Assembly: GCF_009193185.1 (NCBI RefSeq)
Contig: NZ_VUKF01000028.1
Coordinates: 1 to 60,080 of the forward strand
DNA: 60,080 bases
Direction: 5' to 3'
DNA from: Georgenia thermotolerans
Lineage (GTDB): Bacteria; Actinomycetota; Actinomycetes; Actinomycetales; Actinomycetaceae
Shown here: piece after piece, positions 24,652-35,458 of the stretch
Numbering within the stretch: the first letter of the stretch is position 1
How the letters are laid out: each line of letters opens with the position of its first letter
Position numbers and translations under genes: made by a program
The notes under the pieces: generated by a model
Told to the model about the DNA's origin: nothing
Databases searched by the model: none
The model's input: only the letters and a program-made list of their open reading frames with translations

Positions 24652-25677
24652 TCACCCCTCGGCGGCGTAGGCGTCGACCTCGGCGAGGTAGTGCTCGCGC
24701 TCCCGGCCGGTCAGCCAGGAGACTTCGAAGGAGTTGCGCGCGAGCTGCACGAGCGCCTCGCGCCCGCGGCCCGACTCGTCCGCGAAGCGCTGGTAGTTCT
24801 CCGCGACGTACCCGCCGAAGTAGGCCGGGTCGTCGGAGTTGAGGGTGACCTTGACGCCGTCGTCCAGCAGCGCGGCGATGTCGGACACCTTCGTGCTGCC
24901 GGTGACCCAGTCGTTGGAGATCGGGCAGCAGGTCAGGCCCAGGCCGCGGTCCTTGAGCGACGCGACGAGCTCGGGCCGCTCGAGGGCGTTGGTGCCGTGG
25001 TCGACGCGGTCGACGCCGATGTCCTCCATCGCCTGGCGGATGTGCTCGTGGGTGTTGTCCTGGTCGATGTCGCAGTGCATCGTCAGGAGGTAGCCCTCCT
25101 GCCGGGCGCGGGCGAAGACGGCGGCGAACTTCGCCGGCGGGTTGCCCCGCTCGTCCGAGTCCAGGCCCACCCCGAGGATCCAGTCCTTGTAGGGCAGGGA
25201 CTCCATGAGGGTGCTCATGGCGTGCTCGGCGGTGAAGTCGCGCAGGAAGCACATGATGAGCTCGGCGTGCACGCCCAGCTCCCGTCGCGCGTCGACCAGG
25301 GCCCGGCGCAGCCCGCCGACGACGTTCGCGAAGGGCACCCCGCGGGAGGTGTGCGCCTGGGGGTCGAAGAAGATCTCCGCGTAGCGGACGTTCTGGCTCG
25401 CCGCCTTCCGCAGGTACGCCATCGCCAGGTCGTAGAAGTCCTCGGCGCCCTGCAGCACCTTCATCGAGTCGTAGTACACGGTGAGGAACGAGGCGAGGGA
25501 GTCGAAGGCGTAGGAGGCCCGGACCTCCTCGGCCGTGGCGTGCTCGAGCGTGATGCCGTTGCGCTGGGCCAGGGCGAACTTCAGCTCCGGCTCGAGGGTG
25601 CCCTCGATGTGCAGGTGCAGCTCGGCCTTGGGCAGGCCGAGGACGAACGGGTCGACGGCGGCGGGCGCGGTGCTCAT
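24652..25677 (-). CDS. adenine/adenosine deaminase family protein
   Basis: A 341-residue zinc amidohydrolase. Signatures are LPKAELHLHIEGT (metal HxH), CDIDQ-NTHEHI with the preceding TMHC, DRVDHGTNA and LNSDDPAYFGGYV. The last block, with Ala-Tyr-Phe after the Asp pair, is the form found in adenine deaminases related to fungal Aah1, as opposed to the SDDP-FF/TS form of adenosine deaminases, so adenine may be the real substrate. It lies 69 bases upstream of luxS-mtnN on the same strand. MtnN releases adenine, so co-expression would make hypoxanthine. GGAGGAG precedes the ATG. Confidence 0.88.
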   Translation of the reverse strand: MSTAPAAVDPFVLGLPKAELHLHIEGTLEPELKFALAQRNGITLEHATAEEVRASYAFDSLASFLTVYYDSMKVLQGAEDFYDLAMAYLRKAASQNVRYAEIFFDPQAHTSRGVPFANVVGGLRRALVDARRELGVHAELIMCFLRDFTAEHAMSTLMESLPYKDWILGVGLDSDERGNPPAKFAAVFARARQEGYLLTMHCDIDQDNTHEHIRQAMEDIGVDRVDHGTNALERPELVASLKDRGLGLTCCPISNDWVTGSTKVSDIAALLDDGVKVTLNSDDPAYFGGYVAENYQRFADESGRGREALVQLARNSFEVSWLTGREREHYLAEVDAYAAEG

Positions 25678-25809
25678 CAGGGGCTCCTCCGGGCTCGGGT
25701 GCGGTGCCCCGACGCTAGCGCGGACCGCGGCGGGCGGGCGCCGCCGTCCACCTGGCCAGGCGCGCGCCCGGCCCGGTCCCCGCGCGACCGGCCCGCCAGC
25801 CGGTCCCGG

Positions 25810-26601
25810 TCACGACACCTCCCGCCTGGCCGTCCGCCACAGCCCGACGGCGAGCGGGACCGCCACCCAGACCGCCACCGAGGTGGCCAGCTGCGCCGCC
25901 TGCTGCGCCGTCAGCTCGCCCGTCATGAGCGGCAGCAGGGTCCGGTTCATGTCGAGCCACTGCGCCGGTTCGCTCAGCCGGGGGACGAGCATCCCGAGCA
26001 CGGACCAGCCGGTGGGCAGGGCCAGGTAGGCCACGATCGCCGCCGGGGTGCTGAGCAGCGCCAGGCCGAAGGCGACGCCCTGGGCGACCAGGAGCAGGAA
26101 GGCGAGGGCGTTGCCGGCCGCGACGCCGCCGTCCAGGGCCCAGCCGCCGGCGCCGTCGCGCCAGAGCATCCCGACCACGTTCGCCACCGCCCCCGCCGCC
26201 GCGGCCGCCGCCGTGACGACAACGGCGAGCGCGCCGGCCGCCGCGAGCTTGGCGAGGTGCACCCGGGTGCGGCGCGGCTCGAGGACGAAGGTGGTCAGGG
26301 CGGTGCGCTGGGACCACTCGGCGGTGGCGGCCATGATGCCGAGGAGGGGGAGCAGCAGGACCTGCCCGAAGGAGGCGGTCATGGTCAGCTCCTGCCAGGT
26401 GAGGTCGGCCGGCTCCGCCACGAGCAGGTGCACCACGATGAGCCCGGCGCCGAGCAGCACGACGACGGCGAGCAGCCACCGCCCGGCGCGGGTGTCGGTC
26501 TGCTTGCGCAGCTCCACGGCGACGAGCCGGCTGAACGGGACGGGGCGGGGCCCGCCGCCAGGGCCGGTGGGGGCGGGGACCGTGGTGGTGGCGGTGGTCA
26601 T
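25810..26601 (-). CDS. ABC transporter permease (ABC-2 type)
   Basis: A 263-residue protein with six membrane segments typical of single-component ABC-2 permeases: RLVAVELRKQTDTRAGRWL at the N-terminal coupling region, then helices around residues 42-60, 75-92, 118-145, 160-185, 188-207 and near the C-terminus (SVAVWVAVPLAVGLWRTARR). Its start overlaps the stop of the ATPase gene by four bases, so the pair forms one exporter. The locus is divergent from a two-component system that probably controls it. Cargo is unknown. Confidence 0.85.
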   Translation of the reverse strand: MTTATTTVPAPTGPGGGPRPVPFSRLVAVELRKQTDTRAGRWLLAVVVLLGAGLIVVHLLVAEPADLTWQELTMTASFGQVLLLPLLGIMAATAEWSQRTALTTFVLEPRRTRVHLAKLAAAGALAVVVTAAAAAAGAVANVVGMLWRDGAGGWALDGGVAAGNALAFLLLVAQGVAFGLALLSTPAAIVAYLALPTGWSVLGMLVPRLSEPAQWLDMNRTLLPLMTGELTAQQAAQLATSVAVWVAVPLAVGLWRTARREVS

Positions 26602-27500
26602 GCGGGAACCTCCTCGCGCCCGTGGCGGGCGGTGGTCGTGAAGAAGAGCTGCTCCAGCCCGTCGGTGGCGGGGCGGAGGTCGGTGATGACGACCGCGGCG
26701 GCAAGGGCCGCCCGGCCCACCTCCTCGGCGGGCGCGGAGGTGACCAGCGCGCCGTCGCGGCGGACCTCGTGCCCGGCGGCCTCGAGCGCGCGGGCCAGGG
26801 CAAGGTCGTCCAGGCTGCGCACCCGGCTGCCCGGCGCCGCGAGCAGCGCCGCCGTGGCGCCCTGCGCCAGCACCCGCCCGCGGCCGATGATGACGAGGTC
26901 GTCGGCGACCGCCTCGACCTCGCGCAGCAGGTGCGAGGAGAGCAGCACGGTGCCGCCGGCGTCGGCGAACCCGCGCAGCAGCTCACGCATCCAGCGGATG
27001 CCGGCCGGGTCGAGGCCGTTCGCGGGCTCGTCGAGGACCAGCGCCGCGGGGTCCCCGAGCAGCGCGTGCGCCAGGCCGAGGCGCTGGCGCATGCCCAAGG
27101 AGTACGTCCGCACCCGGGCGGCCGCCTCCCGCGGGGTGAGGCCGACCCGGTCGAGGAGCGTGTCCACCCGGGCGCGGGGCACGTCCATGAGCCGGGCGGA
27201 GACGGCGAGCACCTCCCGACCAGTGCGGCCGGGGTGCTGGGCGGCGGCGTCGAGCAGCACGCCGACGTGCCGGCCGGGGTTGGGCAGGGCGGGGAACGGG
27301 CGCCCCAGCACCGTGGCGGTGCCGGCCGACGGGGTTGTCAGCCCGCACAGCATGCGCAACGTCGTGGACTTCCCGGCGCCGTTGGGCCCGACGAAGCCGG
27401 TGACCCGGCCCGGCCGGGCGGTGAAGGACACGTCCTCGACGGCGGTGACGGCCCGGCCGCGCCGGGCGTACCGCTTGGTGAGGTGCTCAGCGGTGATCAT
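26598..27500 (-). CDS. ABC transporter ATP-binding protein
   Basis: A 300-residue ATPase of the DRI/CcmA type. Walker A is GPNGAGKST (residues 39-47), the signature motif is a weak form (RTYSLGMRQRLGLAHAL), Walker B is ALVLDEPANGLDPAGI, and the switch His is in LLSSHLL. The C-terminal 80 residues follow the ATPase fold and end in LEQLFFTTT, as in self-resistance or lantibiotic-type exporters. It is paired with the permease at 25810. The 130-base gap to the histidine kinase gene holds the divergent promoters. Confidence 0.92.
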   Translation of the reverse strand: MITAEHLTKRYARRGRAVTAVEDVSFTARPGRVTGFVGPNGAGKSTTLRMLCGLTTPSAGTATVLGRPFPALPNPGRHVGVLLDAAAQHPGRTGREVLAVSARLMDVPRARVDTLLDRVGLTPREAAARVRTYSLGMRQRLGLAHALLGDPAALVLDEPANGLDPAGIRWMRELLRGFADAGGTVLLSSHLLREVEAVADDLVIIGRGRVLAQGATAALLAAPGSRVRSLDDLALARALEAAGHEVRRDGALVTSAPAEEVGRAALAAAVVITDLRPATDGLEQLFFTTTARHGREEVPA

Positions 27501-27630
27501 GAGACCACGGTCGCGGCCGGCGGGGGCGGCGCGCGTCCGGCGGCGGGCTCGGCCCGGTCCACCTTTGGTCGGAGCCGTCCCGGCCGGAGGGCGGATCCGG
27601 GGCGTGGCCGTCCGCTCCTACGCTGACGGC

Positions 27631-28983
27631 GTGACCCCGTCCCCCTCCTCGTCGCCCCCGCGGGTGGGTGAGGCCGCGCGCCCGGTGGCCCCGTGGGCCG
27701 GCGCCGCCGTGCGCCCGATGCCTCCGCCGGCGGCCCCGACCCGCCCCGGGCCGTCGCTCGTCGACCGCGCCGGGCCCCCGGCGCTGGGCTGGTGGCAGCG
27801 CACCTGGCGCTACCTGGCCGCCGCGGGCACCGGCTTCGTGCTGTGGGTGGCCGTCTCGGTCGAGCTCGTCGAGCCGGTCGAGGCCGGCCATGGGTCGGAG
27901 GCGCTCGCCGGCGGCCTGCTCGTCGTCGACGGCCTGCTGGGGCTGCTGGCGCTCGGCCTGCTCCCGCTGCGCCGCCGTTTCCCCACGGCGGTCGCGGCGA
28001 GCACGGCGGCCTTGACGGCGCTGTCCGCCTTCGCCGTCGGCCCGGCGGCCCTCGCCACCGTCTCGCTGAGCACGTGGCGGCGGCGCGGCCGGGTCATCGC
28101 CGTCGTCGTGGTCTGGGCCGGGGCCACCGCCCTGTACGAGCTCGTCGTGCGCCACAACGTCCCCGGCCTGGGCACCAGCGTGGTCATGACGATCGCGTCC
28201 GCCGCGTTCGGCGTCCTGGCCTGCGGGATCTGCGTGGCGACCGGCTACTACGTCGGGGCCCGCCGCGAGCTGCTCGCGTTCTGTCGGGAGCGGGCGGAGA
28301 CCGCCGAGCGCGAGCACGTCCTCGCGGCCGAGCGTGCCCGGGCGGAGGAGCGCACCCGCATCGCCCGGGAGATGCACGACGTCCTGGCCCACCGCATCTC
28401 CCTCGTGGCCCTGCACGCCGGCGCGCTCACCTACCGCACCGACCTCGACCGGGAGGAGACCGCCGCGGCGGCCGCGGTCATCCAGGACAACGCGCACCTG
28501 GCGCTCGGCGAGCTCCGGCAGGTCCTCGGCGTCCTGCGCGCGGGCGAGACCGGCGCGGCCGAGCCTCCGCAGCCCACGCTCGCCGACCTGCCGGCGCTCC
28601 TCGCCGACGCCGAGGAGGCGGGCACCCCGGTGGTCGCGGACACGGCCGGGCTGCCGGGCGCGGACCGGGCCGTCCTCGGCGGGCTGCCGCACACGGCCTC
28701 GCGCACCGCCTTCCGGATCATCCAGGAGGCGCTGACCAACGCCCGCAAGCACGCCCCCGGCGCGGAGGTCCGGCTCCGGCTCGCCGGCGGCCCGGGCGGC
28801 CGGCTCGCGATCGAGATGAGCAACGGTGCGGGCGGCACGCCCGAACCCGCCGTTCCCCCGGGGGCCGGCCTGGGGCTCGCCGGGCTGATCGAGCGCGCGG
28901 ACCTGGCCGGCGGCGCGCTGGAGCACGGGCTGACACCCGACGGCCGGTTCGTCGTGAGAGCGTGGCTGCCGTGGCCGAGCTGA
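27631..28983 (+). CDS. sensor histidine kinase (NarL-type, HisKA_3)
   Basis: A 450-residue kinase. A proline-rich N-terminus is followed by four or five membrane helices (about residues 60-205) with very short external loops. Then comes the dimerisation helix with phospho-acceptor His249 in RIAREMHDVLAHRISL, and an HATPase_c domain with the N box QEALTNARKHAPG and G box PPGAGLGLAGLIERADLAGG. The short-loop sensor type usually senses membrane stress or a partner ABC transporter. GTG 27631 is the likely start. It overlaps the response regulator by 13 bases. Confidence 0.92.
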   Translation: MTPSPSSSPPRVGEAARPVAPWAGAAVRPMPPPAAPTRPGPSLVDRAGPPALGWWQRTWRYLAAAGTGFVLWVAVSVELVEPVEAGHGSEALAGGLLVVDGLLGLLALGLLPLRRRFPTAVAASTAALTALSAFAVGPAALATVSLSTWRRRGRVIAVVVVWAGATALYELVVRHNVPGLGTSVVMTIASAAFGVLACGICVATGYYVGARRELLAFCRERAETAEREHVLAAERARAEERTRIAREMHDVLAHRISLVALHAGALTYRTDLDREETAAAAAVIQDNAHLALGELRQVLGVLRAGETGAAEPPQPTLADLPALLADAEEAGTPVVADTAGLPGADRAVLGGLPHTASRTAFRIIQEALTNARKHAPGAEVRLRLAGGPGGRLAIEMSNGAGGTPEPAVPPGAGLGLAGLIERADLAGGALEHGLTPDGRFVVRAWLPWPS

Positions 28984-29699
28984 CCGAGCAGGGGCCGGGA
29001 CCGGCCGCCGGCATCGCGCCCGGGACCGCCGGGACCACGGACACCGGGGTTCCCGTCCGGGTGGCCGTCGTCGACGACGACGCGCTCGTGCGCGCCGGCC
29101 TGCGGCTCATCCTCGGCGGCGACCCGCGCCTGGAGGTGGTCGGCGAGGCCGGGGACGGCGCCGAGGCCGCCGCGCTCGTGGCCCGCCACCGTCCTGACGT
29201 CGTCCTCATGGACATCCGGATGCCGCGCACGGACGGGCTGACCGCCACCCGCGAGCTCACCGCCCGGGCGGACGGCCCGCGGGTCATCGTCCTGACGACC
29301 TTCGACACCGACGAGATGGTGCTCACCGCCCTGCGCCACGGCGCCGCCGGCTTCCTCCTCAAGGACACCCCGCCGGCCCGCCTCGTCGAGGCCGTGCACC
29401 GCGTGGCGGCCGGGCAGCCGATCCTCTCGCCCTCGGTCACCGCCCAGCTCATCGCCGCCGTCACGCACGAGGACGACACCCGGAAGCGCGCGGCGCGGGC
29501 GCGCCTGGACCGTCTCACCGAGCGGGAGCGGGAGGTGGCCCTGGCCGTGGCCCGCGGGCTCTCCAACGCCGAGATCGCCGCCGAGCTCTATCTGGGCGTG
29601 GCCACGGTCAAGACCCACATCGGCCGGCTGTTCACCAAGCTCGACGCGAGCAACCGGGTCCAGATCGCCCTGTGCGTCCACGACGCCGGGCTGGCCTGA
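28971..29699 (+). CDS. LuxR/NarL-family response regulator
   Basis: A 242-residue regulator. The receiver domain (about 27-145) has the acidic pair in VAVVDDDALVR, phospho-acceptor Asp81 in VLMDIRMPRTDG, Thr in VLTTFDTDE and Lys in FLLKDTPPARL. The C-terminal LuxR HTH has LTEREREVALAVARGLSNAEIAAELYLGVATVKTHI. GTG 28971 overlaps the kinase gene; GTG 28962 is an alternative. Partner of the kinase, and the divergent ABC exporter is the likely target. Confidence 0.93.
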   Translation: MAELTEQGPGPAAGIAPGTAGTTDTGVPVRVAVVDDDALVRAGLRLILGGDPRLEVVGEAGDGAEAAALVARHRPDVVLMDIRMPRTDGLTATRELTARADGPRVIVLTTFDTDEMVLTALRHGAAGFLLKDTPPARLVEAVHRVAAGQPILSPSVTAQLIAAVTHEDDTRKRAARARLDRLTEREREVALAVARGLSNAEIAAELYLGVATVKTHIGRLFTKLDASNRVQIALCVHDAGLA

Positions 29700-29706
29700 C
29701 CGCCCC

Positions 29707-29754
29707 ACCGGCCAGCACACCGCACCGGCCAGCACACCCCACCGGCCAGCACAC
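29707..29754. repeat. 17-base tandem repeat, three copies
   Basis: ACCGGCCAGCACAC recurs at 29707, 29724 and 29741 with a 17-base period, directly after the response regulator stop. It has no hairpin potential of note. Its role is unknown. Confidence 0.6.
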
Positions 29755-29861
29755 GCGCCCCTGCCGCCGTCCGTCCGCCTCTCACGGGGCCGTGCTGCGA
29801 CACGCCGAGCGGTGCGACACGCGGGGAGATTCGTGGCGAACCTCCCGCCTCGTCCCCGCGG

Positions 29862-30105
29862 TTGTCCACCGCCGGGCCGAGGTTGTCCACCATCGTCCCC
29901 GGCTTCGTGCACAGGGTGTGGACAAAGGTGTGAACACTCGTCCACAGCCCCTCAGGGACCGGCGCTCGCCGCCGATGTCAGTGGGCGGTGAGAGCGTGGG
30001 CACCACGCGGAGGACCTCGTGGCCGCCCCTGTCGCCGGGTGTCCACAAGGTGTCCCCAAGGTGGCCCGTCGGCGTCCACACGGAGGGAGACGGAGTTGTG
30101 GACAA
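29862..30105. promoter_or_regulatory. cluster of DnaA-box-like nonamers upstream of nrdHIEF
   Basis: Within a roughly 590-base gene-free region, sequences close to TTGTCCACA recur. Exact copies occur on the minus strand at 29917-29925 and 30097-30105. Single-mismatch copies are at 29862-29870 and 29883-29891 (TTGTCCACC), 29938-29946 (TCGTCCACA) and 30039-30047 (GTGTCCACA), and a two-mismatch copy is at 30072-30080. Seven near-matches in 245 bases is far above what surrounding sequence shows. They suggest DnaA-dependent control of ribonucleotide reductase or DnaA titration. Confidence 0.55.
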
Positions 30106-30128
30106 ATACCTCACACCACGACACGCCA

Positions 30129-30176
30129 ACACTGCATGTTGGGGTCCACGCGGTCGTAGACCCCTAGGTGTAGTGT
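30129..30176 (+). promoter_or_regulatory. nrdH: candidate pair of NrdR boxes
   Basis: Two 16-base elements, ACACTGCATGTTGGGG (30129-30144) and CCCCTAGGTGTAGTGT (30161-30176), partly match the NrdR consensus acaCwAtATaTwGtgt. They begin 32 bases apart, which is about three helical turns, the usual spacing of paired NrdR boxes. They lie about 115 bases before nrdH. Each match is imperfect, so this is tentative. Confidence 0.4.
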
Positions 30177-30290
30177 CGGAGACCGAGGGAAGGCCCGATG
30201 CCCGGGCAAACCACATTCTTGTTGTTACAGCCGTGTCGGGGGTGGGCCCGGAGCCTGTGACAACGCACCGAGGCAAGGAGATCGGCTCAG

Positions 30291-30539
30291 ATGAGCATCA
30301 CCGTCTACAGCAAGCCGTCCTGCGTTCAGTGCGATGCCACCTACCGTGCGCTGAACAAGCAGGGCCTGGAGTACGAGGTCGTCGACATCACGGTCGACCC
30401 CGAGGCGCTGGAGAGCGTCAAGGCGCTCGGCTACCAGCAGGCGCCGGTGGTCTTCGCCGACGGCGACCACTGGTCGGGCTTCCGCCCGGACAAGATCAAG
30501 GCGCTCGCGGCCGCCAAGGCCGGCGCCGTCGTGGCCTGA
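30291..30539 (+). CDS. nrdH: NrdH redoxin
   Basis: An 82-residue glutaredoxin-like protein with thioredoxin-like specificity. It carries the redox motif CVQC (residues 11-14) and the NrdH-type C-terminal block WSGFRPDKIKAL. It supplies electrons to the class Ib ribonucleotide reductase. It is the first gene of nrdHIEF. AAGGAGA precedes ATG 30291. A strong hairpin separates it from nrdI. Confidence 0.96.
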   Translation: MSITVYSKPSCVQCDATYRALNKQGLEYEVVDITVDPEALESVKALGYQQAPVVFADGDHWSGFRPDKIKALAAAKAGAVVA

Positions 30540-30552
30540 CGCCACCACCGAC

Positions 30553-30589
30553 TTCGGCCGGGCCGTCGCGACCCGGCGGCCCGGCCGAA
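30553..30589 (+). terminator. intercistronic hairpin between nrdH and nrdI
   Basis: A perfect 13-base-pair stem (30553-30565 with 30577-30589, 11-base loop) lies 14 bases after nrdH. It is probably an attenuator or mRNA-processing/stability element, since nrdI follows in the same operon. Confidence 0.6.
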
Positions 30590-31036
30590 CACCAACCCTC
30601 CGCCCCGCCCGCGGGGCCGGACGGAACCGGCGCGCGCTAGAGAGGCAGGCATGGGCCACATCGTCTACTTCTCCTCCGCCACCAACAACACGCACCGCTT
30701 CGTCGAGAAGCTCGGCCTGCCCGCGCAGCGGATCCCGCTGCGCCCCGGCGAGCCGCCGCTGCGGGTGGAGCAGGAGTACGTCCTCGTCGTGCCCACGTAC
30801 GGGGGCGGCAACGGGCGGGGCGCCGTGCCCAAGCAGGTCATCAAGTTCCTCAACGACGCGCACAACCGCTCGCTCATCCGGGGCGTCATCGCCGCCGGCA
30901 ACCTCAACTTCGGCAAGGCATTCTGCCTCGCGGGGGACATCATCTCCGCGAAGTGCCAGGTGCCTTACCTGTATCGATTCGAACTTCTAGGAACCACCGA
31001 GGACGTCACACGCGTCCGAGAGGGATTGGGGCAGTT

Positions 31037-34337
<3,301 letters not shown>

Positions 34338-34362
34338 CCGTCGCGTCGTCCTAAGGCCCGAG

Positions 34363-34396
34363 AAGCTGGCCACCCCGTGATCGGGGTGGCCAGCTT
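34363..34396 (+). terminator. rho-independent-like terminator of nrdHIEF
   Basis: A perfect 15-base-pair stem (34363-34377 with 34382-34396) with a TGAT tetraloop, followed by TCGTGTTG, 26 bases after nrdF. Confidence 0.85.
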
Positions 34397-34467
34397 TCGT
34401 GTTGCGGACTGAGGTCCGAATCGGCCGCCGGGACGGTGGCGCCCGCGACCCTCGCGCCGAGAAGGCA

Positions 34468-35235
34468 TCATCCGCGCACACTGGCGCGGAGCAGCGCGGG
34501 CCGCCGGGACGCCGGGAGGAGCGTGGCGGCGACGGCCACAGCCGCGCCGCCGACGGCCACGCACCGGGCGAATCCGGTGAGCGGCGAGCTGTCGTAGGAC
34601 GACCACAGCATCAGGGTGAGGAAGAACTCGGGAAGGGGCTGCGCCAGCGTCATCGCCACCCAGAACAGTCCCTCGAGCCGGCCCTCGCGGGTGCCGCGGC
34701 CCGCGGCGGCGATGCCCAGACCGAGCGTGACGAGGGGCATGAGGAAGGCAAGGAGAGCGACGACGGCGGGCACGTCGAACGCGGCCGGTTCGGCGGTCAG
34801 GCCGCTGTGCAGCGTCGGGACCCCGGCACCGAGCCACAGGGCGCCGGCGGCCGCACCGACGGCGGCATAGAGGGCGCGGGCGAGCCGACGCTCGGCCACC
34901 GTGCCCGCGACGAGCGCGACCGCGAGGCCGAGGGCGAGGTAGCTCAGGCCCTCGCGCTGCGCGGCGTCGGCGATGGGCACCCAGGGGTCGGAGGGAATGA
35001 AGTAGTCGTACCGCTCGTCCTGGAGCGCCTCACAGGCCGCGGCCCGGTCGTCGGGCAGTCCGTCCACGGGAGGGACGGTCTCCACGAAGCACACCGCCCA
35101 CCGCGACCACGCCGCCTGCAGGCCCGTCACGGCCGAGGTCACGAGCAGGAGCACGGCCACGATGCGCGCGGCCACCCCGACCCGCGTGCGGGGTCGGGCG
35201 CCGCCCGTCGAGGAGCGGGGCTCGGCGGAAACCAC
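34468..35235 (-). CDS. six-helix membrane protein, hypothetical
   Basis: A 255-residue protein with about six membrane segments (first around VAARIVAVLLLVTSAVTGLQ; last around CVAVGGAAVAVAATLLPA). An extracytoplasmic loop after the first helix carries two cysteines (WAVCFVETVPPV and RAAACEAL) that could form a disulfide. GTG 35235 is chosen for the AAGGAG seven bases upstream; a much longer frame continues upstream without a ribosome site. Divergent from the chemoreceptor gene. Family not recognised. Confidence 0.7.
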   Translation of the reverse strand: MVSAEPRSSTGGARPRTRVGVAARIVAVLLLVTSAVTGLQAAWSRWAVCFVETVPPVDGLPDDRAAACEALQDERYDYFIPSDPWVPIADAAQREGLSYLALGLAVALVAGTVAERRLARALYAAVGAAAGALWLGAGVPTLHSGLTAEPAAFDVPAVVALLAFLMPLVTLGLGIAAAGRGTREGRLEGLFWVAMTLAQPLPEFFLTLMLWSSYDSSPLTGFARCVAVGGAAVAVAATLLPASRRPALLRASVRG

Positions 35236-35458
35236 GGCGGCTCCTTCCGGGTGAAAGGGTCCGCCATGGTCCCAGGTTCCGACCAGCCGCGGTGGCGAAT
35301 GGGACCCTTCATCGAGGGAGACACGGGCGACTGAAGGCCGCGGTCGTCCGAATCTCGGTGGATGGGTCACGCCAGGACACGTGATGCCGAACATATGGGT
35401 AGCAAGGCGGCTGGTCCTCGCGGCCGGCCGGCGTCCGTGACCGTCCAAGGAGTCAACG

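Noticed and set aside
29862-30105. Chromosomal origin (oriC) because of DnaA-box-like sequences.
   Set aside because: No dnaA, dnaN, recF, gyrB or rpmH gene is nearby and no A/T-rich unwinding element is seen; the boxes sit in a promoter leader of nrdHIEF.
29700-30290. Adenosylcobalamin riboswitch controlling nrd.
   Set aside because: I found no B12-box-like sequence or matching stem organisation, and class Ib enzymes do not use B12.
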